Source: Oceaniovalibus sp. ACAM 378 (lineage in GTDB: Bacteria; Pseudomonadota; Alphaproteobacteria; Rhodobacterales; Rhodobacteraceae). Taken from it: 64,000 nucleotides of DNA. Both the position numbers and the translations under genes were made by a program. Of this stretch, positions 18,257 through 26,172 are shown in pieces (within the stretch, counting starts at the first letter, position 1; each line of letters begins with the position of its first letter). The stretch spans positions 62,001 through 126,000 of the forward strand of contig NZ_VSJK01000006.1 in assembly GCF_008085915.1 (NCBI RefSeq), in the 5' to 3' direction. Below the pieces are notes generated by a model, which worked only from the letters and a program-made list of their open reading frames with translations, was not told where the DNA came from and did no database searches.

Positions 18257-19488
18257 AGCAGGCTCAATTGTTCCGGCGGTGGGGCGAAACGTGCGCGCAG
18301 TCCGGCGCTGTCTGTCAGGGCAGCGGGAGACCAGCCGGTCGCGGTAACAAACGCCCCGGCCTTTTTCATCGACACACCGATCCGGGTCAGATCCTCATAC
18401 CGCAAAGAGCGATGCCGCCGGGTTGAAAGGATGCGATTGACGGTCTTCACCCCAAAGCCGGGAACGCGCAGCAACAACTCGCGGCTGGCCCTGTTGACGT
18501 CCAACGGGAACACCCCGCGATGCGCCAAAGCCCAGGCAAGCTTGGGATCGAAATCTAGTTCGAGATTTCCGTCGGGGGTAACGCCGGTGATCTCGTCCAG
18601 TTCAAAGCCATAGAACCTGAGAAGCCAGTCGGCCTGATACAACCTGTGCTCGCGCTGCAACGGGGGCCGGATCAGCGGCAGGTTCTTTGAACTGTCAGGG
18701 ATCGGGGAAAAGGCCGAATAATAGACCCGTTTCAGACCATAGCTTGAATAGAGGCGCGTCGATTGGCCAAGGATCGTTGCATCGTTCGACGCATCCGCCC
18801 CGACGATGACCTGCGTCGACTGTCCTGCCGGCGCAAAGCGTGGCGGCTGTTTGCCGGTGTGGGACCTATCGGCGCTTTCCTGCTTGCGCAGCCGTACATA
18901 GGCCATTGCCTTGCGGATCTGCGCCGGATTTTTCTCGGGCGCGAGCTGGGTCACGGCGGCATCGGTTGGCAGCTCGACATTGATCGACAGCCGATCCGCC
19001 AGCAGCCCCGCCTCGGCGATAAGTTCCGGCGCGGCATCGGGAATTGTCTTCAGATGGATATAACCGCGAAAGTTTTCCTCGTGCCGCAACTTGCGGGCAA
19101 TCTGCACCATATCCGACATCGTGACATCGGGTGAACGAATGATCCCAGAGGACAGGAACAGCCCTTCGATATAATTGCGTCGATAGAATTCGATGGTCAG
19201 CTTGACCACCTCATCAACCGTGAAGCGCGCCCGCTGAACGTTCGATGACACGCGATTTACGCAGTAAGCGCAGTCATAGATGCAGAAGTTGGTCATCAGG
19301 ATTTTCAGCAAAGAGATGCAGCGACCGTCCGGCGCATAGGCATGGCAGATCCCGCTGCCCCCGTTGGACCCCAGCCCCTTGCCATCGCGCGAATCCCGTT
19401 TGGTCGATCCGGACGACGCGCAAGACGCATCGTATTTCGCCGCATCACTCAGGATGGCCAGTTTTGATTCTAGGGTTTGTGCACTCAT
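18253..19488 (-). CDS. putative DNA modification/repair radical SAM protein
   Basis: A 411-residue radical-SAM protein of the family genomically linked to UDG-domain proteins. The cluster motif C-x3-C-x2-C is C69, C73 and C76 (CIYDCAYC). The segment GSGICHAYAPDGRCISLLK precedes it. Near residues 330-385 a helix-hairpin-helix-like DNA-binding region is seen (LLLRVPGFGVKTVNRIL). The reaction is unknown; [4Fe-4S]- and SAM-dependent chemistry on damaged nucleic acid is proposed for the family. It is the first gene of a two-gene operon with the UdgX/DUF4130 fusion. A GTTC-N7-GTTC sequence ends 3 bp from its start codon on the upstream side, pointing to SOS control. Confidence 0.87.
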   Translation of the reverse strand: MSAQTLESKLAILSDAAKYDASCASSGSTKRDSRDGKGLGSNGGSGICHAYAPDGRCISLLKILMTNFCIYDCAYCVNRVSSNVQRARFTVDEVVKLTIEFYRRNYIEGLFLSSGIIRSPDVTMSDMVQIARKLRHEENFRGYIHLKTIPDAAPELIAEAGLLADRLSINVELPTDAAVTQLAPEKNPAQIRKAMAYVRLRKQESADRSHTGKQPPRFAPAGQSTQVIVGADASNDATILGQSTRLYSSYGLKRVYYSAFSPIPDSSKNLPLIRPPLQREHRLYQADWLLRFYGFELDEITGVTPDGNLELDFDPKLAWALAHRGVFPLDVNRASRELLLRVPGFGVKTVNRILSTRRHRSLRYEDLTRIGVSMKKAGAFVTATGWSPAALTDSAGLRARFAPPPEQLSLL

Positions 19489-19490
19489 AT

Positions 19491-19505
19491 GTTCACTTTA
19501 CGTTC
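19491..19505. promoter_or_regulatory. LexA (SOS) box match, alphaproteobacterial type
   Basis: GTTC (19491-19494), seven bases, GTTC (19502-19505). This is an exact match to the direct-repeat LexA operator of alphaproteobacteria. It begins 2 bp upstream of the ATG of the radical-SAM gene, within the DNA that separates it from the divergent histidine kinase gene. Such closeness to the start codon means a bound repressor would cover the translation-initiation region or the transcript start. Confidence 0.6.
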
Positions 19506-19651
19506 CCACCTTCGAACCTGCAATAGATGTTGAGTTTTGCCTGACTGTTGAGGTGAAAGCTGCACGGGGCGATCATGGCGAAAGCCGCTGTTGTATAAGG
19601 GATTCTTGGGTCTTGATTGAAAAGTCGCATTGGGCTGATTTTTAAGCCATA

Positions 19652-21127
19652 TTGGGATATATCGGGTATCGCTGTGGTGGCGGTTCCCGCGTGGTGGTTG
19701 TGCCAAGTTTTGGAGTGAAGACAATTTCAGAGGACTGCCAAGCACTGATCCACCGGTTTGATGTGTCCGGCTTCATGGATGCGATGCAGGATGAGGTTGC
19801 GATCCTTGACAGCAAGGGGGTCATCGTTGCGATCAACAAGGCATGGCGCAAGTTCTCTTCGGAAAACGGCGGCGACGTTATCCATTCTTTCGTAGGGACT
19901 AATTATCTGGACATTTGTCGAAGCGCGGAGGGCCCTTCCAGCGCTGAAGCCAAGATCATCCCCGACGGTTTTGAGCGGACATTCCGCACCGGCGAACAGT
20001 TTCGGTGCGAATATCCCTGCAACAGCCCGACGGTCAAACGATGGTTCGAGCTGACGGCAAACCGGCTTGTCACTGAAGGCGAGAGTTTTCTGCTGGTTCA
20101 GCATCGAAACATCACGACTCGTCATATCGAACGCACCGATATCGAGCAGGCCTATATCAATTCCAACGCGATGGTGGCGCTGATCGCAACGACCACCGAC
20201 GCGATCGTGAGCTATGATCTGGACGGCAATATCATCACCTGGAACCGTGCAGCACAAAAGCTTTACGGCTATACCGAGGAAGAGGCGCTTGGTCAGTCGC
20301 TGGAACTGCTTTATCCTGACAACTGGCCGCTGCCTGTATCCCATTACCGGGATGAAACTATTGCCGGTCGGCTGGAAAATTTCGAGGCGACGCGCGTTGC
20401 AAAGGATGGAACGCAACGCGAAGTCTGGATCAGTTGTGCGCCGATTCGCAGCGCCGGCGGCGAGGTCGTTGCGATTTCAAACATCCATCGCGATGTTACC
20501 TCGGTCCGAAACGCGGAAAAGGCCCGCGACCTGATCGCACATGAAGTCATTCATCGCGCGAAGAACATGCTGAGCATTGTCATCGCAATCCAACGCCAAA
20601 CTGCGCGCGTAGAAGGAACGGTCGAAGGCTTCAAACGCAGCTTCGAGGCGCGGATTCAGTCACTGTCTCACTCGACCGATCTTCTTGTCAAAACCGCTTG
20701 GACCAGCGTGTCCCTGACGGATCTGATCAACGGGCATCTCAAGCCTTTCGTCGATCCAGACGATGTAAGACATTCCCTCTCGGGGCCGCCCGTCAATCTC
20801 CAGCCACAGTGCGTGCAGGCCGTCGGCATGGCCTTTCACGAACTGGCGACAAACTCGGCGAAGTACGGTGCTCTTAAACAAGACGGGGCCGATATCGTGA
20901 TTGCCTGGTCTGTTACACCGGACGATTCCCGTCCGATGCTCCTTCTGACATGGCGCGAAACCGGAATTTCGACCGGGCAAGAGACGGGGCGCAAAGGGTT
21001 TGGCAGCACCGTCCTGACATCTCTCGCGCCGTCGATGCTGGGTGCACAAACCGTTTTCGATATCAAGTCTGATGAGATTAGCTGGACGATCACGATACCC
21101 AGCGAACATTTCACCGTGCTGTCGTGA
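19652..21127 (+). CDS. PAS-domain HWE-type sensor histidine kinase
   Basis: Up to 491 residues if read from TTG 19652. The first conserved residue stretch is near Phe-36, so a GTG at about 19691-19724 or the ATG near residue 42 may be the true start; no strong ribosome-binding site decides it. Two PAS domains (about 45-155 and 175-285, the second with GYTEEEALGQ) precede a dimerisation box with the phospho-acceptor H301 in EVIHRAKNML. The ATP-binding N-box MAFHELATNSAKYGALK is the HWE/HisKA_2 type. No membrane segment is visible, so it senses a cytoplasmic signal. No response regulator is adjacent. It is transcribed divergently from the UdgX operon. Confidence 0.83.
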   Translation: MGYIGYRCGGGSRVVVVPSFGVKTISEDCQALIHRFDVSGFMDAMQDEVAILDSKGVIVAINKAWRKFSSENGGDVIHSFVGTNYLDICRSAEGPSSAEAKIIPDGFERTFRTGEQFRCEYPCNSPTVKRWFELTANRLVTEGESFLLVQHRNITTRHIERTDIEQAYINSNAMVALIATTTDAIVSYDLDGNIITWNRAAQKLYGYTEEEALGQSLELLYPDNWPLPVSHYRDETIAGRLENFEATRVAKDGTQREVWISCAPIRSAGGEVVAISNIHRDVTSVRNAEKARDLIAHEVIHRAKNMLSIVIAIQRQTARVEGTVEGFKRSFEARIQSLSHSTDLLVKTAWTSVSLTDLINGHLKPFVDPDDVRHSLSGPPVNLQPQCVQAVGMAFHELATNSAKYGALKQDGADIVIAWSVTPDDSRPMLLLTWRETGISTGQETGRKGFGSTVLTSLAPSMLGAQTVFDIKSDEISWTITIPSEHFTVLS

Positions 21128-21247
21128 GGGGCCGGACCTGATTGGTTCAGGCGGGGGCGTTGGTGCAGATCTCGTCCCATGGGGATTCGTTTTGAGCACT
21201 TGCCGGACAAGATGCCAAAGATCGCTGTTCCAACGCCGGAAATAGGA

Positions 21248-21275
21248 AACGCGGCCCTTTGGTAAGGGCCGCGTT
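21248..21275. terminator. bidirectional hairpin between the histidine kinase and csp genes
   Basis: A 12-bp perfect stem, AACGCGGCCCTT paired with AAGGGCCGCGTT, around a 4-nt loop. It lies between two convergent genes, 121 bp after the kinase stop and 25 bp after the cold-shock gene stop. On the minus strand it is followed by TTTCCTATT, so it mainly serves the cold-shock gene. Confidence 0.7.
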
Positions 21276-21299
21276 CCAAATCAGTCGTCAGTCCGTGGC

Positions 21300-21506
21300 T
21301 TAGACCAGGGACAGGTTCGTTGCCGACTCACGGCCATCACGGCCGGATTCGATGTCGAACGTTACTTTCTGGTCGTCGGCCAGAGTGGTGAGGTTCGAAC
21401 GCTCAAGAGCGGAGATGTGTACGAACACATCGTTGCCGCCGCCATCGGGTGCAATGAAGCCGAAGCCTTTAGTTGCGTTGAACCATTTTACGGTGCCGTT
21501 AGCCAT
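21300..21506 (-). CDS. cold-shock protein, CspA family
   Basis: A 68-residue single-stranded nucleic-acid-binding beta-barrel protein. RNP1 is KGFGFI and RNP2 is VFVHIS. The N-terminus MANGTVKWFN is canonical, so the ATG at 21506 is chosen over an in-frame ATG 14 codons upstream. GGAG lies 8 bp before it. It acts as an RNA chaperone. The long A/T-containing leader up to about 21600 is typical of thermally regulated csp mRNAs. A hairpin terminator follows the stop. Confidence 0.93.
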   Translation of the reverse strand: MANGTVKWFNATKGFGFIAPDGGGNDVFVHISALERSNLTTLADDQKVTFDIESGRDGRESATNLSLV

Positions 21507-21548
21507 TGTAGTATCTCCAGTATTAGAATTGTCCGCATTATGCGACAA

Positions 21549-22072
21549 CTTGGCGCGGTCGGTCTGTTCTGTATCGAGTGACTGAGCGCCGTATTTAAAG
21601 GAGACAGCGGTCGAAAAGAATAACGTTTGCGAGACTTATATAGATGGGTTCGTCGCGACATGCAATGCCCCGTCCAAACAACGGCGATCCGGTGCCGTGA
21701 GGGGCCTGCGTTGGCTGCGGCGAAGCGATACAGGCAGGCAGCGCAGATCACAACATCGGGCATCGACGGCCCGGCCAAATTCGATGCAGGCTTGGGCCAT
21801 GATCCCGCTGATCGCGAGGTTTGATTGGCGACGGGCAGTCTGCGCCTTCGGTTCTCTCCGGCAAGGCGGTCTTGCGCGCTATGGAAGCGTTAGCCTCACA
21901 AGTGTGTGCCTTTCGGAAGCCACACTCATCACCGGGAGGTGGCGGCGGGGGCATCGGATCCCTTGGCGCAAATGCCTGGGCGCACGCGGGTACAAGTGCC
22001 TGATTCTTCAGCGTTGGTTGAAGCCGAGGGGGCAAGCACATATGACCAAAGGGTGGTCAACGGAGAGCAAGA
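21549..22072. other. about 500-bp intergenic region, no supported gene
   Basis: Upstream regions of csp (minus) and dut (plus). Open frames of 60-140 codons are present in several phases but resemble no known family and lack convincing starts. The last 15 bp contain GGAGAGC, the ribosome-binding site of dut. Base composition around 21930-21970 is a G-rich run (GGAGGTGGCGGCGGGGGC). Confidence 0.45.
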
Positions 22073-22528
22073 ATGCAAATCAAGGTTCTGGACAAGCGGC
22101 TGTTTGAGTGGGGTCTTCCCAGATATCAGACCGAAGGTGCGGCGGCGGTTGACCTGCACGCATGTATTGGCGAAATCATGCTTGTCGAAGCGCAGCAGCC
22201 CGCCCTGCTCGTGTCTTCTGGCATCGCAATCTCTTTTGGTGATCTTTCAGTTGCGGGGCTTGTTCTGCCAAGGTCAGGATTGGGGCACAAAAAGGGTCTT
22301 GTGCTGGGTAACACTGTCGGTTTGATCGACCCTGACTATTCCGGCGAGATCATGATCAGCGTCTGGAACCGGAATCCCCCGGGGTCATCGCCGGTCGAGA
22401 TTCGCCCCGGAGAGCGAATCGGTCAGATGATCTTCGTTCCTGTTGTCCGCCCATCCTTTGAGATCGTCGATGATTTCACCCATCAAACGGCACGCGGTGC
22501 ACGCGGGTTTGGCTCGACTGGCAGCTGA
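22073..22528 (+). CDS. dut: dUTP diphosphatase (dUTPase)
   Basis: A 151-residue trimeric dUTPase that hydrolyses dUTP to dUMP and diphosphate, keeping uracil out of DNA. All five motifs are visible: AAAVDLHA (1), PRSGLGHK (2), GNTVGLIDPDYSG with the catalytic Asp (3), PGERIGQMIF (4) and RGARGFGST (5). The start has GGAGAGCAAGA immediately upstream. Motif wording (GLGHKKGLVLGN, EIMISVWNR, RIGQMIFVPVV) is closer to the E. coli-type enzyme than to the usual alphaproteobacterial one. Just downstream lies a degraded fragment that does look alphaproteobacterial, so this copy may be acquired. Confidence 0.93.
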   Translation: MQIKVLDKRLFEWGLPRYQTEGAAAVDLHACIGEIMLVEAQQPALLVSSGIAISFGDLSVAGLVLPRSGLGHKKGLVLGNTVGLIDPDYSGEIMISVWNRNPPGSSPVEIRPGERIGQMIFVPVVRPSFEIVDDFTHQTARGARGFGSTGS

Positions 22529-22591
22529 AAATACTATAGCGATTCATGAGAGCGGATCATTCCGGCATCTGAATGAATCCCCCGTAACAGA

Positions 22592-22819
22592 TTGAAAATC
22601 ATGAACCTTATTCATGCTTCCATCAAAAATACCGGCTATTCCGGCCCAATGAGCTGGTTCTTGACCAGTTCCGGCTCTGAACCATCCTCGGTCGTGCCCG
22701 GCGCTCAGATGGCGCGGATGATCATTGCGCCGCGCGTTCGCGCGGGTGCTCTCGCCTTTGCCGCTCTGAACAAAACCATCTGGGGTGCGGCCGGGTTGGG
22801 ATCGCCCGGGTTGGTCTGA
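22592..22819 (+). pseudogene. decayed C-terminal half of an ancestral dUTPase gene
   Basis: A 75-codon open frame whose last 60 residues align with alphaproteobacterial dUTPases. NTGYSG corresponds to the motif-3 end (xDYRG), SGSEPSSVVPGAQMARM to xGSEPFxVExGxRIAQM, IIAPRVRAGALAFAALNK to VIAPVVRAxxxxVxxLDE, and WGAAGLGSPG to RGAGGFGSTG. The catalytic Asp and the motif-5 Arg and Phe are lost, and the first half of the gene, with motifs 1 and 2, is absent. The stop TGA overlaps the moeB start, as in an intact dut-moeB operon. Probably non-functional. Confidence 0.65.
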
Positions 22820-23904
22820 TGGCAGGAATTCTGATTCTGGCGGCGGTGTTGTGGTTCGCCGGACGGTTTATCGGCGCGCCGATTGCGGTGCGACAGGCCG
22901 CGGTTGGTCTCCTGTTTGTGGCGGTGCTGGCGTTGACCGTGATGTTGCCCGAAGGCCATCCGCTGCGCGAGGCGACGGGCGGATCGGCAGGTGAATGGCT
23001 CGTGTTCGCGGGGCTGGTGGGGCTTGTCTGGGTCTATTTGTGGGGTCTGGGACAGTTGCGCAAGCGGGTCAGGCCAGAGAACAAGCCGGAAAACCGATCC
23101 GAGAACAAGGCCGGGATATCCGCGCCCGGCCAGTTCGCCGGGGCCGAATTGGAGCGATATGCCCGGCATATCATGTTGCGCGAAATCGGTGGGCCGGGGC
23201 AAAGGGCGTTGAAAAATGCCCGGGTGCTGGTGATCGGTGCCGGTGGACTTGGATCGCCAGCGCTGTTGTACCTGACGGCGGCGGGGGTCGGCACGATCGG
23301 GGTGATTGATGACGACACGGTCGAAGGGACAAACCTGCAACGACAGGTGATCCACACTGATGCCCGGATCGGCATGCCCAAGGTATTCTCGGCCGAAGTG
23401 GCGATGAAGGCGCTGAATCCCTGGACCGTCGTGCGCCCTTATCACCGCCGCCTGACAGATGAAATTGCCACCGAACTTTTCGCCGAATATGACATGGTGC
23501 TGGACGGAACCGACAATCTGGCCACCCGATATCTGGTAAATCGTGCGGCGGTGGCCTGTGGGATTCCGCTGATTTCGGGTGCGTTGAGCCAGTGGGAGGG
23601 GCAGGTGAGCGTGTTCCACCCGCCGCAGACGCCCTGTTACCAGTGCATCTTTGCCACGGCCCCCGCGCCGCATCTTGCGCCCAGTTGCGCCGAAGCCGGG
23701 GTGCTGGGGCCATTGCCGGGTATCATCGGCGCGATGATGGCAGCCGAGACGGTCAAAGAAATTACCGGAGCGGGGCAGGGGCTGCGCGGGCGTATGGCGA
23801 TCCATGACGCGCTGTTCGGTGAAAGCCGCACAATCTCGATCGGTCCGCGAAAAGACTGCCCGGTTTGCGGCACGACCGCGTTGACCCCCTGCGAACCCGC
23901 TTGA
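22819..23904 (+). CDS. moeB: MoeB/ThiF/HesA-family adenylyltransferase
   Basis: A 361-residue E1-like enzyme that adenylates the C-terminal Gly of a sulfur-carrier protein (MoaD or ThiS). Two hydrophobic N-terminal segments (about residues 1-20 and 30-47) and a basic linker precede the catalytic domain. The ATP motif GAGGLGSPALL is near 141, the ERYARHI-type helix (ELERYARHIMLREIG) before it, the Arg/Gln motif NLQRQVIH follows, and zinc cysteines sit in CYQCIF and CPVCG. The N-terminal membrane part is an addition to the usual 250 residues. ATG 22819 overlaps the stop of the decayed dut. ThiF or HesA roles are equally possible. Confidence 0.85.
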   Translation: MAGILILAAVLWFAGRFIGAPIAVRQAAVGLLFVAVLALTVMLPEGHPLREATGGSAGEWLVFAGLVGLVWVYLWGLGQLRKRVRPENKPENRSENKAGISAPGQFAGAELERYARHIMLREIGGPGQRALKNARVLVIGAGGLGSPALLYLTAAGVGTIGVIDDDTVEGTNLQRQVIHTDARIGMPKVFSAEVAMKALNPWTVVRPYHRRLTDEIATELFAEYDMVLDGTDNLATRYLVNRAAVACGIPLISGALSQWEGQVSVFHPPQTPCYQCIFATAPAPHLAPSCAEAGVLGPLPGIIGAMMAAETVKEITGAGQGLRGRMAIHDALFGESRTISIGPRKDCPVCGTTALTPCEPA

Positions 23905-23984
23905 TTTCCGTGATTTTGCAATGACACTGGCAGGTCGCGGCTTGGGGCATTAGGTATTAGGCTCCCAAACACCGGAGCTAACCC

Positions 23985-26042
23985 GTGAACGAGACTGTGC
24001 CCGCAACCGAAACCCCCGCAACACCGCTTCTGTCCAACTGGACCGGGCCGTTTGGTCTGCCACCCTTTGGGCAGATCGCGGACGATCAGTTCGCGCCCGC
24101 CGTGGATGCCGCGCTGGCCGAGGCGCGTGCGGCCATCGCCGAGATCGCCGGTAATGCAGAAGACCCGACTTTTGCCAATACGATCGAGGCGCTTGAACTG
24201 GTAGATGGCAAGTTGTCCCGGGTTCTTGGAGTATTCTATACGCTTGCCGGGACCGACAGCACGCCGGCGCGAGAGGCATTGCAGCGCGACTTTTCGCCGA
24301 TGCTGGCGGACTATGGCTCGGAAGTCGCGATGAATCCCGCACTGTTCGCGCGGATCGAGGCACTTTGGCTGAAGCGCGAAGAACTTGACCTGACCGACGA
24401 GCAGCAGCGCGTATTGTTTCTGACCCGCCGGTCCTTTGTCCGGCAGGGGGCGCAACTCGAGGGTTATGCCCGCGACCGCCTGACCGAGGTGAAATCGCGT
24501 CTGGCGGTGCTGGGCACCGATTTCACCCAGAATCTGCTCGAGGACGAACGGTCGTGGTTCATGCCGCTGGCCGAAGCCGATCTTGCCGGTCTGCCGGATT
24601 TCGTCATCGAAGCTGCCCGCGCGGCGGGCGAGGACAAGGGCTCGAAGGGGCCGGTGATCACCCTGTCACGTTCGCTGATCGTGCCGTTCCTGCAGTTTTC
24701 ATCCGACCGCGATCTGCGCGAAGAGGCTTTTGCGGCCTGGACGTCACGGGGCGCGAACGGCGGTATGACCGACAACCGCGATATCGCCGCCGAGATCCTC
24801 AAGCTGCGCGAGGAACGCGCGATGCTTCTGGGGTACGACAGTTTTGCCGACTATAAACTGGAAACCGAAATGGCCGGGACACCCGCTGCGGTGCGTGAAC
24901 TGCTGATGCAGGTCTGGGAACCGGCGCGGGCGGCGGCCGAGGCGGATTCGATCCGGTTGACGGCAATGATGCACAGCGATGGTGTAAACGGCGATCTGGA
25001 GCCCTGGGACTGGCGCTATTACAGCGAAAAACGTCGCAAGGCCGAACATGATCTGGATGAGGCGGAATTGAAGCCGTACCTGCAACTGGACCGGATGATC
25101 GAAGCCGCGTTCTCTTGTGCCAACCGGCTGTTCGGGCTGGAATTTGCGCCGCTGGACGTGCCGCTGCACCACCCGGACGCGCGGGCATGGGATGTGACGC
25201 GGAACGGCACACATATGGCGGTTTTCATTGCCGATTACTTTGCGCGGGGGGGCAAACGTTCCGGCGCATGGTGTTCTGCAATGCGCAGCCAGCAGAAATT
25301 GGCGGGTGACATCCGGCCCCATGTTCTGAACGTCTGTAATTTTGCGAAACCGCCGAAAGGGCAGCCCGCACTTTTGTCCTGGGACGATGCGCGGACGCTG
25401 TTTCACGAATTTGGCCATGCGTTGCACCAGATGCTGTCCGATGTGACCTATGAATCGATCTCGGGCACTTCGGTGGCGCGTGATTTCGTCGAGTTGCCAA
25501 GCCAGCTGTTCGAACACTGGCTGGAGGTGCCAGAGGTTCTGGCAGAGTTCGCCACCCATGTGGAGACGGGTGCGCCGATGCCGCAGGATATGCTGGAGCG
25601 CCTGTTGGCGGCGTCGACCTATGACATGGGATTCTCGACCGTGGAATATATCGCCTCGGCGCTGGTAGATCTGACGTTTCACGAGGGTGAGGCACCGTCC
25701 GATCCGATGGCGCGGCAGGAGGAAGAACTGGACGCGATCGGCATGCCCCGCGCCATCCGCATGCGCCATGCCACGCCCCATTTCGCCCATGTGTTCTCCG
25801 GTGACGGGTATTCTTCGGGATATTACAGCTACATGTGGTCGGAAGTGATGGATGCCGACGCTTTTGACGCGTTCCGCGAGGCAGGCGGCGCCTTTGATGC
25901 CGCGACCGCTCAAAAGCTGTATGATCACATCCTTTCGGCAGGCGGATCGCGGGATGAGGCCGAACTTTACACTGCATTTCGCGGCCGGATGCCCGGGGTT
26001 GAAGCTTTGTTGAAAGGCCGTGGGTTGCAACCAGCCGCCTGA
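23985..26042 (+). CDS. M3 family oligopeptidase (Dcp/PrlC-like)
   Basis: A 685-residue cytoplasmic zinc metallopeptidase of the thimet oligopeptidase family. The catalytic motif HEFGH is at about residues 473-477 (LFHEFGHALHQML), with the third ligand Glu in the downstream helix. C-terminal features include GYSSGYYSYMWSEVMDADAF. Length matches E. coli Dcp (681). It degrades short peptides. The start ATG-equivalent GTG 23985 is preceded by GGAGCTAACC. It follows moeB by 80 bp on the same strand and ends before a strong bidirectional terminator. Confidence 0.9.
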   Translation: MNETVPATETPATPLLSNWTGPFGLPPFGQIADDQFAPAVDAALAEARAAIAEIAGNAEDPTFANTIEALELVDGKLSRVLGVFYTLAGTDSTPAREALQRDFSPMLADYGSEVAMNPALFARIEALWLKREELDLTDEQQRVLFLTRRSFVRQGAQLEGYARDRLTEVKSRLAVLGTDFTQNLLEDERSWFMPLAEADLAGLPDFVIEAARAAGEDKGSKGPVITLSRSLIVPFLQFSSDRDLREEAFAAWTSRGANGGMTDNRDIAAEILKLREERAMLLGYDSFADYKLETEMAGTPAAVRELLMQVWEPARAAAEADSIRLTAMMHSDGVNGDLEPWDWRYYSEKRRKAEHDLDEAELKPYLQLDRMIEAAFSCANRLFGLEFAPLDVPLHHPDARAWDVTRNGTHMAVFIADYFARGGKRSGAWCSAMRSQQKLAGDIRPHVLNVCNFAKPPKGQPALLSWDDARTLFHEFGHALHQMLSDVTYESISGTSVARDFVELPSQLFEHWLEVPEVLAEFATHVETGAPMPQDMLERLLAASTYDMGFSTVEYIASALVDLTFHEGEAPSDPMARQEEELDAIGMPRAIRMRHATPHFAHVFSGDGYSSGYYSYMWSEVMDADAFDAFREAGGAFDAATAQKLYDHILSAGGSRDEAELYTAFRGRMPGVEALLKGRGLQPAA

Positions 26043-26061
26043 AACATTGCGGCGGGGGAAA

Positions 26062-26098
26062 CAAATTTTCTAAGAAAATTTGGCCTCCGGCGGGAGTA
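26062..26098. repeat. Rhodobacteraceae-type extragenic palindromic element
   Basis: CAAATTTTCT and AGAAAATTTG (26062-26071 and 26073-26082) form a 10-bp inverted repeat with a 1-nt centre, followed by GGCCTCCGGCGGGAG and a short AT tract. I recall similar AAATTTTC/GCCTCCGGCGGG sequences recurring after genes in Roseobacter-group genomes. It lies just after the oligopeptidase stop. Confidence 0.5.
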
Positions 26099-26117
26099 TT
26101 TCTGCAAAGAAGAAACG

Positions 26118-26154
26118 AAAAGCGCCCCGGGATTGAACCCCGGGGCGCTTTTTT
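26118..26154. terminator. bidirectional intrinsic terminator
   Basis: A 14-bp perfect stem, AAAAGCGCCCCGGG and its complement, with a 7-nt loop and flanking A and T runs (TTTTTT on the plus side). It sits between the convergent oligopeptidase gene (plus, ends 26042) and sat/cysC (minus, ends 26173) and can stop both transcripts. Confidence 0.9.
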
Positions 26155-26172
26155 GTCAGTGTTGGGCAGTGA

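Noticed and set aside
19506-19520. TTCGAACC resembling a tRNA T-loop
   Set aside because: No acceptor stem or anticodon arm could be formed around it; no other tRNA-like sequence was found in the window.
19485-19745. An 86-codon minus-strand frame upstream of the radical-SAM gene
   Set aside because: It spans the LexA box and the divergent kinase start and has no family resemblance.
24744-26030. A 428-codon minus-strand frame within the M3 oligopeptidase gene
   Set aside because: Shadow of a catalytic-motif-bearing gene; no start signal or homology-like segment.
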